In this document: positions 1 through 7,716 of the stretch, piece by piece
How the letters are laid out: every line of letters begins with the position of its first letter
Numbering within the stretch: the stretch's first letter is position 1
NCBI GenBank assembly: GCA_049522565.1
Contig: JBEKNT010000230.1
Coordinates: 1 to 10,697 of the forward strand
Length of the DNA stretch: 10,697 nt
Direction: 5' to 3'
Source: JASHVB01 sp049522565
GTDB lineage: Bacteria > Pseudomonadota > Alphaproteobacteria > Acetobacterales > Acetobacteraceae
The notes under the pieces: generated by a model
What the model was told of the DNA's origin: nothing
What the model saw: only the letters and a program-made list of their open reading frames with translations
Database searches by the model: none
Made by a program: the position numbers and the translations under genes

Positions 1-195
1 TACTATAGAATCCAAAGCCCGGTCGCGATGATCGAGTTCGACCATCATTCCGGCGTCTTCCTGACCAATACCGAGCCGGCAAAGTGCCACATCCACACCG
101 TGATCCGCACACCGAACGGCAATGACTACGGCAAGGATCTGCTGCGGCTGCACTACGCGCAGGTGCACGGCGTTCCCGCGCCGGGGCGTGGGTGA
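1..195 (+). CDS. DUF3500 family protein, C-terminal fragment
   Basis: The window opens inside a plus-strand reading frame (frame 1, codons from base 1) that ends at TGA 193-195, giving the last 64 residues of a protein whose start lies upstream. The fragment contains IEFDHHSGVFL followed by HIHTVIRTPNGNDYGKDLL, an ending I recognise from the DUF3500 family, whose members are usually several hundred residues long. The family has no firmly established biochemical role, so I assign none. The conserved His/Asp-rich tail could bind a metal or a polar ligand, but that is speculation. It converges with the SDR gene on the other strand, and a palindromic repeat fills the gap. The family call rests on recall of the motif and cannot be extended to the missing N-terminus. 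Confidence 0.8.
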   Translation, partial: YYRIQSPVAMIEFDHHSGVFLTNTEPAKCHIHTVIRTPNGNDYGKDLLRLHYAQVHGVPAPGRG

Positions 196-213
196 CGGCA
201 CCCCGCCCCGCTG

Positions 214-329
214 GTCATTGCGGGGAGCGCAGCGGTGCCCGGGCTTGACCCGGGTAAGCAATCTCCCGCCTGACAAGCGGCGGCGCCTCAGGCACGGGAG
301 TGCTTCAAGGCCGCGCTCCTCGCGATGAC
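214..329. repeat. Palindromic intergenic repeat (REP/BIME-like) between convergent genes
   Basis: This is a nested inverted repeat. The outer arms, 214-230 (gtcattgcggggagcgc) and 313-329 (gcgctcctcgcgatgac), pair at 15 of 17 positions. Inner arms 256-268 and 295-305 pair with a 2-nt insertion, and 238-254 holds a smaller palindrome with two cccggg hexamers. The transcript could fold into a long branched hairpin. The sequence style (gtcattgcg..., cccgggcttgacccggg, ...gcgatgac) resembles dispersed intergenic repeats common in alphaproteobacterial genomes. It fills almost the whole gap between two convergent stop codons (195 and 349), so it may act as a bidirectional terminator or mRNA stabiliser. 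No other copy is visible in this window. Confidence 0.7.
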
Positions 330-348
330 AGGAAGACGCGGCGGGCGA

Positions 349-1110
349 TTACAGCGTAAGACCGCCATCCACCGTGATCGTCTGCCCGGTCACCATCGCT
401 GCGCCGAAGCCGAGGAAGAGCACGACCTCTGCCAGATCTTCCGGCTGGCAGCGGCGCTTGAGCAATGCGCGCTCGATCGATTGCGTACGCTCTTCATTGG
501 TCCATTCCACCATCCAGGAACTGTCCACCGCGCCTGGCGCGATCGCGTTCACCCGCACCTCCGGCGCCAATGCGCGCGCCAGGTTCTGCGTCAGGCTGAC
601 CACGCCGGCCTTGGTGGCGCTGTACGCCAGGCTGGAACCCGCACGTCCCAGCCCGGCGATCGATGCGGTGTTGACGATCGCTCCACGCGCCGCCTTCAAC
701 GCCGGCGCGGCCACCTTGGAACAGCGGAACACCCCGAGCAGATTGGTTTCCAGCAGTTGTGACCACAGCTCTTCGGTGATCAGGTCGAGTTCCGGAGGTG
801 TGATGCGCCGCCGCGTGCCCGGCGTGCCGGCATTGTTGAACAGCAGATCCAACCGGCCGAGATTGTCGAGCGCCTGTAGCACCATGCGCTCCGCCGTGTC
901 CTGTTCGCCGACGCTGCCGGGCGCGCCGATCGCCGTGCCGCCTTCGGAACACAGCTTGTCCACCGCTTCCGGCCCGCGTGGATCGTCGGCGAGGTAGTTC
1001 ACCGCCACGGTGGCGCCGAACGTCACCAGCATGCGCGCGGTAGCAAAGCCGATGCCCGACGCGCCGCCGGTCACCAGCGCCGTCTTGCCCTTCAGGTCGT
1101 AGCTGATCAT
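349..1110 (-). CDS. SDR family NAD(P)-dependent oxidoreductase
   Basis: This 253-residue classical short-chain dehydrogenase is the usual family length. Visible landmarks are the glycine-rich cofactor motif TGGASGIG (residues 14-21), NNAG at 92-95, and a full catalytic tetrad N123, S150, Y163 and K167 (YSATK). It ends in the typical VTGQTITVDGG. The residue after the second beta strand is N38 rather than an acid, so NAD versus NADP preference is not clear. The ATG at 1110 overlaps the stop of the upstream dehydrogenase gene as ATGA (1107-1110), which suggests translational coupling and fixes the start. It is the last gene of the six-gene minus-strand operon. By context it probably oxidises or reduces a hydroxyl/keto group of a sugar-acid intermediate, as SDRs acting on 2-keto-3-deoxy acids do. 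The substrate is inferred, not shown. Confidence 0.92.
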   Translation of the reverse strand: MISYDLKGKTALVTGGASGIGFATARMLVTFGATVAVNYLADDPRGPEAVDKLCSEGGTAIGAPGSVGEQDTAERMVLQALDNLGRLDLLFNNAGTPGTRRRITPPELDLITEELWSQLLETNLLGVFRCSKVAAPALKAARGAIVNTASIAGLGRAGSSLAYSATKAGVVSLTQNLARALAPEVRVNAIAPGAVDSSWMVEWTNEERTQSIERALLKRRCQPEDLAEVVLFLGFGAAMVTGQTITVDGGLTL

Positions 1111-2057
1111 GTGCCCTCCATCGGTCCGATCTTGCGCAGCGCCTGCTTCAACGCCAGCAGCTTGCGGTCGCGCTCGCGGAACAGTTCCTCGGGCGAACGG
1201 TCGCCCCAGTCGAAATAGCCCTTGCCGGACATGACGCCGGTACGACCCTCGGCGATCAGTTTGTCCAGCGCCTCGCTATAGCCTTTCGGTTGCGGTGGCG
1301 TATAGCTGCGGTTCTTCATGCCCTGCTGCATCAGCAGCAGACCGGTGAAATCCGCCTTCGCCATCACACCGAGGATCGGCATGCGCAGTGCGATGCCGTG
1401 GATCACCGAATCGTCGATGTCCTTCGGGGTCACCAGGCCCTCGTCGAGCATGCGCTGCACTTCCAGCCCCATGGCTGCCTGCAAGCGGTTGGCGACGTAA
1501 CCCTGCACCATCTGCTTGAACACGACCGGCACCTTGCCCATCGCGCGCACCATGTCGCGCACGGTAACGATGGCGGCGGGATCGGTCTGCTGACCCGGAC
1601 AGAGATCGACCAGGTCGCACAGATAGGGCGGCGTGTACCAATGCGCGATGATCGTCCGCTTCTGCAAACCGTCGGGCACCAGCGGGAAGATATCGAGGTT
1701 GCTGGTGTTGCTGGCGAGGATCGCGTCGGCGTCCATCAGCGGCAGCAATTGCTCATACAGCGCGCGCTTGGCATCCGGGCGTTCGACAATCGCTTCGACC
1801 ACGACCTTCGCGCCGGCGACCGTATCCGCGAGCGACGGGATGCAGCGCACCGCCTGTGACAGACGCTGGCGGTTCCACGCTGCATCGACTTCGCCTGCTT
1901 CGGCCAGCGTGGCGAGCGCCGTCGCCATCAGACCAGGCGCGCGCTCCAGCGTCGCGGCGTTGCTGTCGGTGAGGCGCACCTGGTGTCCGCCGAGCGCAAA
2001 CACCAAGGCAAGCGCGTGGCCCATCAGGCCCGCACCCACGACGGCGACTTCAGTCAT
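1107..2057 (-). CDS. 3-hydroxyacyl-CoA dehydrogenase family protein (possible hydroxy-acid dehydrogenase)
   Basis: This is a 316-residue, NAD-dependent L-3-hydroxyacyl-CoA dehydrogenase-fold enzyme. The N-terminal Rossmann domain has GAGLMG (residues 8-13) and D31 at the end of the second strand, favouring NAD. ASNTS is at 115-119 and the catalytic His is H139 in AHWYTPPY. N190 in GYVANRL matches the conserved Asn. A C-terminal helical domain with SGKGYFDW follows. The acid partner of the catalytic dyad, 12 residues after the His, is Asp (D151) instead of the usual Glu. The family includes fatty-acid beta-oxidation enzymes but also L-gulonate 3-dehydrogenase and carnitine dehydrogenase. Operon context favours a hydroxy acid over an acyl-CoA, though this is inference. 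The start is ATG 2057 because AGGAGAGG lies just upstream and the product then begins directly at the Rossmann strand; the frame stays open further upstream but only by overlapping the transporter gene. Confidence 0.88.
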   Translation of the reverse strand: MTEVAVVGAGLMGHALALVFALGGHQVRLTDSNAATLERAPGLMATALATLAEAGEVDAAWNRQRLSQAVRCIPSLADTVAGAKVVVEAIVERPDAKRALYEQLLPLMDADAILASNTSNLDIFPLVPDGLQKRTIIAHWYTPPYLCDLVDLCPGQQTDPAAIVTVRDMVRAMGKVPVVFKQMVQGYVANRLQAAMGLEVQRMLDEGLVTPKDIDDSVIHGIALRMPILGVMAKADFTGLLLMQQGMKNRSYTPPQPKGYSEALDKLIAEGRTGVMSGKGYFDWGDRSPEELFRERDRKLLALKQALRKIGPMEGT

Positions 2058-2104
2058 GTGTTTACCTCTCCTGACATGGCCGGAACGACCCGGCTTGGCG
2101 GACG

Positions 2105-3496
2105 CTAGTCGTGCTCGAACCCGTACACCTCCGGCAGAATGAAGATTGCCGCCAACAGGCCAAGGAGGGGAAATATCGCCGTGAACAGCGTCGCGTTGGC
2201 CTGGCCTATCGCCGCGAACAGCACAGGAAACAGGAAGATCGCCAGGAACGACGGAAGCTTGACGAAAACATAAGCAAAACCGCTTGCCGTGCCGCGATAC
2301 TCCGGCCTGGCCACCATCGATGGGATGGTCATGACGTTTTCGGCGTCCCAGTAATGACCCCACAGCATCAGCGCGGCGGCGAATGGGAGCACGATCACAT
2401 GGCCGGTGTAGAGCGCCGCCGCAGCGATGAGCAGCGCAACGAAAACGATGCCGAATCCGGCGATGCTCAGGCCGCGCTGGCCGATCCGGGGCGTGATCAG
2501 CGGGCCGACCCAGCCGGAGATCGCCGCGATGATGTAGAGCAGCATTGTGACAAGGTCGGTGCCGAGCACGCCGGAGACGCCGACCATCACGAACAGCACC
2601 GGAATATAGAACGCGAACGTCGAAAACTCACTGCTCTGTGCGAAACAGGCGATCCAGCCAAACAGCGTGGCGCGCCAGCGGATCGGGTCGCTCCTGATAT
2701 CGGCCAGGAAGGCGCTCGGCCGTGGCTTCGGCATCGGAACGTCCTCGTTCGGCAGGAAATCCAGCGGATCGTTGTACATCTGCGCTGTGACCTGCTTCGC
2801 TTCGCGGAAGCGGCCCCGGCGGACCAGCCAGATCGCCGTCTCCGGCAGGTTGTAGCGCATCACGAAGATGATCGCGGCGGGCACCGCGCCCAGGCCGAGT
2901 GTGACACGCCAGAGGATGTCATGTGGCATCTCCAGCGCGATGAAGACGGCAATGATGGCCAGGGCAATCACTTCGCCAATGGCAAACATGAACTGCCAGC
3001 GATTGCCCATCACCTCGCGCTTGCCGGGTGGCAGATATTCCATGATGTAGGTGTAACCGTTCGAGATATCGCTGCCGAGCGGAATGCCGAGAATCAGCCG
3101 CACGATGACCAGCCACAGCATGTTGGGCACGAATGCCTGGGCGAGCGCGAAAACCACAAACATGACCATCGTGGAAAGAAAGATGGCGCGGCGCCCGACC
3201 TTGTCGGAAAGCCAACCGCCAAGTAGCGCGCCGACCACGGCACCCCCCTGTGTCCCGGCCGCGGCCAGGCCGAGCATTGCCGGCGAAGGATGAAAAATGT
3301 CGCGGATGAATATCAGCACGAAGGCAATCGAGTAAAGGTCCCAGGCCTCGATCAGGATCGAGGCCATCATGAGCCATCCGACCCGTTGTCCTTGCGGACT
3401 GTAGTTGGACAACAGATGACGCACGGCACGGTCCATGACCGCTTGCTGCGACTGCGTTACCACGGATTGTTTCCCCCGTGCCGCCGGCCCGATCAT
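2105..3496 (-). CDS. MFS transporter, sugar/acid transporter type
   Basis: This 463-residue major facilitator protein has about 12 hydrophobic segments in two halves, joined by a polar loop near residues 235-270. It would import (or export) the operon's substrate across the inner membrane. Landmarks from this start are an acidic residue in helix 1 (EAWDLYS, near 50-56), MFS motif A GGWLSDKVGRR at 93-103, and LPETAIWLVRRGR near 217-229, the signature after helix 6 in the Sugar_tr/phosphate-symporter type. It does not look like the anion-cation symporter DgoT. The start is uncertain: ATG 3496 lacks a Shine-Dalgarno. TTG 3514 is possible but has no site either, and GTG 3463 has GGGGG 9 nt upstream and may be the true start. 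It sits between dgoD and the hydroxyacyl-CoA-type dehydrogenase. Confidence 0.9.
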   Translation of the reverse strand: MIGPAARGKQSVVTQSQQAVMDRAVRHLLSNYSPQGQRVGWLMMASILIEAWDLYSIAFVLIFIRDIFHPSPAMLGLAAAGTQGGAVVGALLGGWLSDKVGRRAIFLSTMVMFVVFALAQAFVPNMLWLVIVRLILGIPLGSDISNGYTYIMEYLPPGKREVMGNRWQFMFAIGEVIALAIIAVFIALEMPHDILWRVTLGLGAVPAAIIFVMRYNLPETAIWLVRRGRFREAKQVTAQMYNDPLDFLPNEDVPMPKPRPSAFLADIRSDPIRWRATLFGWIACFAQSSEFSTFAFYIPVLFVMVGVSGVLGTDLVTMLLYIIAAISGWVGPLITPRIGQRGLSIAGFGIVFVALLIAAAALYTGHVIVLPFAAALMLWGHYWDAENVMTIPSMVARPEYRGTASGFAYVFVKLPSFLAIFLFPVLFAAIGQANATLFTAIFPLLGLLAAIFILPEVYGFEHD

Positions 3497-3554
3497 CGCC
3501 GGGTGCGTTGTCAACCTAGAACCGAAACGCAGCGCAACGCAATCGGCCCGGGCA

Positions 3555-4703
3555 TCACCACTCGGCGAAGCTGCCGTCGGCGTGGCGCCAGACGGGATTG
3601 CGCCAGCGGTGACCTTCCGTAGCCTTGCGCCGGACGAAGTCCTCGTTGATCTCTATGCCAAGACCCGGTCCCTGCGGTATCGTTACGAATCCGTCGTGGT
3701 AGTCGAACACCGAAGGATCAGCCAGGTAATCGAGCAGATCGTTGGTCTCGTGATAGTGTATGCCAAGGCTCTGCTCTTGGATGAAGGCATTGTAGCAGAC
3801 CGCATCGAGCTGCAGGTTCGCGGCCAGGGCAATCGGCCCGAGCGGACAGTGCAGGGCCAGTGCGATATCGTAGGCCTCGGCCATCGCGGCGATCTTGCGC
3901 GTCTCGGTGATACCGCCGGCATGCGACGGGTCCGGCTGGACGATGTCGACGTAACCATCGTGCAGGATGCGCTTGAAATCCCAGCGCGAGAACAACCGCT
4001 CGCCGAGCGCGATCGGCGTGCTGCAATGATTGGCGATCTCCTTGAGCGCCTCGGCGTTTTCGCTGAGTACCGGCTCCTCGATGAACATCAGCTTGAACGG
4101 CTCGAGTTCCTTGGCGAGCACCTTCGCCATCGGCCGGTGCACACGCCCGTGGAAGTCCACACCGATGCCGATATACGGGCCGACCGCTTCGCGAACCGCC
4201 GCGACGTTGGCCAGGACCGCATCGAGCTTCTGGTGACTGTCGATGAACTGCAGCTCCTCCGTGGCATTCATCTTCACGGCACTGAAGCCGCGCGCGACGC
4301 AGTCCTTGGCCGACGCCGCCGTGTCGCTCGGACGATCGCCGCCGATCCACGAATAGACGCGGATGCGGTCGCGGCACTGCCCGCCGAGCAACTGATGCAC
4401 CGGTACGCCCAGGGCCTTGCCCTTGATGTCCCACAATGCCTGGTCGATCCCGGCAAGCGCGCTCATGTGCAGCCCGCCGCCGCGGTAGAACCCGGCGCGG
4501 TACAGCACCGTCCAATGGTCTTCGATCTGGTGTGGGTCTTTGCCAAGCAGATAGTCGGCCAGTTCGTCGACCTCCGCCGCGACGGCGGCGGCGCGGCCTT
4601 CGAGTACGGGCTCCCCCCAGCCCGCGATGCCTGCATCGGTGTCTATTTTCAGGAACAACCACCGCGGCGGCACCATGAAGGTTGTCAGCTTGACGATTTT
4701 CAT
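3555..4703 (-). CDS. dgoD: D-galactonate dehydratase
   Basis: This cytoplasmic enolase-superfamily enzyme (mandelate racemase subgroup) is predicted to dehydrate D-galactonate to 2-keto-3-deoxy-D-galactonate using Mg2+. At 382 residues it has the length I recall for E. coli DgoD, and the residue numbers coincide. Metal ligands are D183, E209 and E235. H185 (DFHGR) is the second acid/base residue, and D258/H285 forms the His-Asp dyad with E310 nearby. The N-terminal lid has PPRWLFLKI and GWGEPV, YRAGFYRGG precedes the barrel, and the C-terminus ends WRNPVWRHADGSFAEW, which is highly DgoD-like. ATG 4703 has GGAGG 10 nt upstream. It follows a second enolase-superfamily gene by 46 bp. Closely related acid sugar dehydratases share the scaffold, so the exact epimer is not certain. 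A KDGal kinase and aldolase, usual partners in the dgo pathway, are absent from this window. Confidence 0.92.
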   Translation of the reverse strand: MKIVKLTTFMVPPRWLFLKIDTDAGIAGWGEPVLEGRAAAVAAEVDELADYLLGKDPHQIEDHWTVLYRAGFYRGGGLHMSALAGIDQALWDIKGKALGVPVHQLLGGQCRDRIRVYSWIGGDRPSDTAASAKDCVARGFSAVKMNATEELQFIDSHQKLDAVLANVAAVREAVGPYIGIGVDFHGRVHRPMAKVLAKELEPFKLMFIEEPVLSENAEALKEIANHCSTPIALGERLFSRWDFKRILHDGYVDIVQPDPSHAGGITETRKIAAMAEAYDIALALHCPLGPIALAANLQLDAVCYNAFIQEQSLGIHYHETNDLLDYLADPSVFDYHDGFVTIPQGPGLGIEINEDFVRRKATEGHRWRNPVWRHADGSFAEW

Positions 4704-4749
4704 CCCGGGCTCTCCTCCGGCGCAACGCGTTGGGCACCGGATCGCGACA

Positions 4750-5955
4750 TCAGGTCGATGTTATCCGACGCTCGCAGTCCGCCGCGGCCAGCCGTTCCGC
4801 CTGCAGTGCGGTGCCAAGTCCAGGCTTCGACGAGGCATAGACGAAGCCATCGTGGATGTCGGGCAGGTCGGTCAGCACCTCCTGATACCAGCCGCTGGTG
4901 AAGGCGCGCACTGTCTCCTGCACCAACGTATTCGGGCAGTTCAGCGAAAGATGCACCGACGCGGTCAGCACCACCGGCCCGGTGCAATCGTGCGGCGCGA
5001 CCGGCCGGCCCCAGGCCTCGGCAAGGGTCGCGATCTTCTTCGCCTCTCCAAGGCCGCCACACCAGGAGAGATCGAGCATCACCACATCCATTGCATCCGC
5101 TTGCAGGAACTCGCGGAAAGCGCGCCGCGTCGCGAGTGTCTCGCTGGCGCAGATTGGCACGCTGGTGCGGGATCGCAGGCTGGCGAGCAAGTCCGCATTG
5201 ACCATCTTGATCGGGTCCTCGACCCAGAACGGCGCGAATTCCGCCAGGGCGCGCAATACAACCTCCGCGGCCGGCGGCGTCCACAGCGAGTGCAGCTCCG
5301 CCATGATGTCCATCTTGCGCCCGACAGCGTCGCGGATCTTACGGAAGGGTATCAGTGCGTGTTCAAGATCGGCGCCGGAGATGAAGTGCCCGTCCGATGC
5401 CTCGGCGGCGAAATCGAACGGCCAGATCTTCATCGCCGTGATCCCCTGTTCCAGCAGGGAATGCGCGAGTTCGTCGGCCCGGTTGAGGAATGCCTCCAGA
5501 TCCTCGTAGGGGCCGCTTGCACGCGCGGGATCGACGCCCCAGTTGTCGGTCTTCTGCCCGCTTGCGGAACGGATATAGCGGTAGCCGGCGCAGGTGTTGT
5601 AGATGCGGACCCGATCATGCGAGAGGCCGCCCAGACATTGGTAAAGCGGCTGTCCGGTCGCCTGGCCAAACAGATCCCACAGCGCAATGTCCACCGCCGA
5701 GGCGGCGCGCATCTCCACCCCGCTGCCGGCAAAGCCGAGATATTGGTTCTGCAACGTCCGCGCGTGGCGATCCATTTGCAGCGCCGGCTTGCCGAGCAAT
5801 AACGGGGCGACCGTCTCATGGATATACGCCTCGACGGCGCGTGGGCCGAAGAACGTCTCGCCGAGCCCAACCAGGCCCGCATCGGTGTGGATTTGCAGCC
5901 AGAGCAGATTGGCGAACTCGCCCAGCCGGATTGTCTCGATGCCGGTGATCTTCAT
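4750..5955 (-). CDS. Mandelate racemase/muconate lactonizing enzyme family protein, substrate unknown
   Basis: This second enolase-superfamily enzyme has 401 residues: an N-terminal capping domain (about 1-120) and a TIM barrel. K176 (MKIWPFD) is the candidate base on one face and D295/H322 (MLDLSWCGG, APHDCTGP) forms the dyad on the other, with E347 beyond it. Metal ligands are E220, E246 (VEDP) and E272 (SETL), spaced 26 and 26 exactly as in the neighbouring DgoD. The first ligand is therefore Glu in AELHSLW where DgoD has Asp. An insertion around residues 124-150 (GYRYIRSAS...) extends the capping side. Most relatives dehydrate or epimerise sugar acids, so a second acid substrate or the next stereoisomer is likely; I cannot name it. 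ATG 5955 is chosen over ATG 5970 because GGGAG lies 8 nt before it and the product then starts MKITGIET, typical for the family. Confidence 0.9.
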   Translation of the reverse strand: MKITGIETIRLGEFANLLWLQIHTDAGLVGLGETFFGPRAVEAYIHETVAPLLLGKPALQMDRHARTLQNQYLGFAGSGVEMRAASAVDIALWDLFGQATGQPLYQCLGGLSHDRVRIYNTCAGYRYIRSASGQKTDNWGVDPARASGPYEDLEAFLNRADELAHSLLEQGITAMKIWPFDFAAEASDGHFISGADLEHALIPFRKIRDAVGRKMDIMAELHSLWTPPAAEVVLRALAEFAPFWVEDPIKMVNADLLASLRSRTSVPICASETLATRRAFREFLQADAMDVVMLDLSWCGGLGEAKKIATLAEAWGRPVAPHDCTGPVVLTASVHLSLNCPNTLVQETVRAFTSGWYQEVLTDLPDIHDGFVYASSKPGLGTALQAERLAAADCERRITST

Positions 5956-5995
5956 GGTGTTCGCTCCCATGGTGTCTCAGGCGTCCACCCGCTGC

Positions 5996-7687
5996 TCACG
6001 TCCCCGCCGGCAGCCACGGCTCCGGGGCGCGGCAGTCGATGTCCGTTGCGACGTCGACCACCACTGTCTCGTCCGACGCCAGTGCCTCGCGCAGCGCCGG
6101 CGCGATCTGCGACGGCTGTTCCACCCGAATGCCGCGCAACCCGAACACCCGCGCGACGTCGGCGAAGTTGGTCGGTCCGAAGCGCACCAGTTCGCGCACG
6201 TCGCCTGGCTTGTTGCCTTGCTGGCGCTGGATGTTTGGCCAACCTTGGCCGAAACCGGAGTTGTTGTTGATCACCAGCACCACGGCGATGCCGCGACGCC
6301 GCGCGGTTTCCAGTTCGGTCAGGTGATAGTAGATCGCGCCATCGCCGGACCAGCAGATCACCTTGCGCTTCCCCGCCGCGCATTTCGCACCGAGCGCCGC
6401 CGGGAACGACCAGCCGAGCGATCCCGCCGCGCGCAGATAGGTCTGGCCGGTGCCGTTCAGTTCGATCAGCGTGCTGGTCCAGATGCCGGAGTAGCCGGTG
6501 TCGGCGACGAGGATGCCGTCCTCCGGCAGCGCGCGGGTGATTTCGGCGCACAGCCGATCCGGAAATATCGGCACCGCGTTGTTGGCGAGCAGCGGTTCGC
6601 GTGCCTCCCGCCACGCGGCAACGATGCCGGCGGCACGGTCGGCAAACGCCGTGTCGCGCGTGGCGTTGCCAAGCGCCGTCAGCAACTTTGCCAGCGTCGC
6701 CTTCGGATCACCCATCAGGCCGAGCGTGTTCGGATACGATCGGCCCAACTCGAGCGGATCGATGTCGATCTGCACGCAGGGCGTATTCATCGCCGGAATG
6801 CGCCAGGTGTGCGTGACCTGGTCGCCGGTGTGGCAGCCGACGAACAGCACCATGTCGGCCTCGTGCACAATTTGATTCGCCGGCGGCGCGCCATAGTTGC
6901 CGACGCAGCCAATCGACAATCGGTCGCGCGTGGGGATCGTCCCGCGCGCGCCCAGCGACGTGCCGATCGGCGCCGCCAGAGCGCGGCCCAGAGCCAGCAA
7001 TTCCGGGCCGGCCTGCGAGGCGGTAACGCCGGCGCCGGCGACGATCGCCAGACGTTTCGAACCACGCAGCGCGGCGGCGGCGCGCTCGATCTCGTCATCC
7101 GCCGGCGTCGGACGAAACGGCGGCATGCGCAATTGGAACGCCGGATCGGCGTTCGCCGGTTCGGGCACGCTGCCGCTTTCGATGATCTCGCCCTGAAGTC
7201 CGTTCAGATCGAGATGCACCGGACGCGGCGAACCGGTCATCGCCGCGCGCCACGCCTGACGCAGCAGTCGCGGCAGGTCGGATGCCGCATCGACCTCGGC
7301 ACTGAACTTGGTCACCGCGGCGAACAGCGGGTGGTGTGGAATCTCCTGATAGGCATTGCGATGTTGGTGGGCCGGCGCCTTGCGTCCGGTGAAGGCGATC
7401 ACCGGACTGCGCCCCAGGAACGGGTCCTGCAACCCCGACGCCAGGTTCGCCGCGCCGACCGATTGCGCGAAGCAGATGCCCGGACGGCCGGCGACGCGCG
7501 CGTAGCCGTCTGCCATGTAGGCCACCGCCTTCTCGCTATGTCCCAGCACGCGCTGCACGCCCAGCGTGCCCAGTTCGATCAGCGTGCGGCGGATCACCGC
7601 ATCGATGAAGAACACATGCGAGGTGCCGTTTGCGGCCAGGCTGCGCGCCAGCCACTCGGCGCCGGTGAGCTGTTCTGCGGCGCTCAT
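5996..7687 (-). CDS. Thiamine pyrophosphate-dependent enzyme (acetolactate synthase-like)
   Basis: This 563-residue ThDP enzyme has the three domains of the acetolactate synthase/benzoylformate decarboxylase family: PYR (about 5-165), central (195-335) and PP (385-550). E52 in GHSEKAVAYMADGYAR is the conserved Glu that activates the cofactor. The ThDP/Mg motif runs from GDG at 448-450 to NNN at 475-477. Such enzymes decarboxylate 2-keto acids, ligate them, or hydrolyse 1,2-diketones (for example IolD). Which of these occurs here cannot be read from the sequence. It is the first gene of the operon, 40 bp before the MR-family gene, so it probably acts on a keto acid from the dehydratases. ATG 7687 has GGAGG 9 nt upstream. 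The frame is open to 7744, but that extension has no conserved residues and would include the proposed promoter -10. Confidence 0.9.
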   Translation of the reverse strand: MSAAEQLTGAEWLARSLAANGTSHVFFIDAVIRRTLIELGTLGVQRVLGHSEKAVAYMADGYARVAGRPGICFAQSVGAANLASGLQDPFLGRSPVIAFTGRKAPAHQHRNAYQEIPHHPLFAAVTKFSAEVDAASDLPRLLRQAWRAAMTGSPRPVHLDLNGLQGEIIESGSVPEPANADPAFQLRMPPFRPTPADDEIERAAAALRGSKRLAIVAGAGVTASQAGPELLALGRALAAPIGTSLGARGTIPTRDRLSIGCVGNYGAPPANQIVHEADMVLFVGCHTGDQVTHTWRIPAMNTPCVQIDIDPLELGRSYPNTLGLMGDPKATLAKLLTALGNATRDTAFADRAAGIVAAWREAREPLLANNAVPIFPDRLCAEITRALPEDGILVADTGYSGIWTSTLIELNGTGQTYLRAAGSLGWSFPAALGAKCAAGKRKVICWSGDGAIYYHLTELETARRRGIAVVLVINNNSGFGQGWPNIQRQQGNKPGDVRELVRFGPTNFADVARVFGLRGIRVEQPSQIAPALREALASDETVVVDVATDIDCRAPEPWLPAGT

Positions 7688-7716
7688 GTGCTGTTTCCTC
7701 CATTGGTTCGGCGAGG

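Noticed and set aside
2058..2363. A 102-codon upstream extension of the hydroxyacyl-CoA-type dehydrogenase
   Set aside because: It overlaps the transporter coding region, and a strong ribosome site directly precedes ATG 2057, where the Rossmann fold begins.
3435..4901. A 488-codon plus-strand frame over dgoD
   Set aside because: It is antisense to an unmistakable D-galactonate dehydratase and has no recognisable motif; it is a by-product of codon bias.
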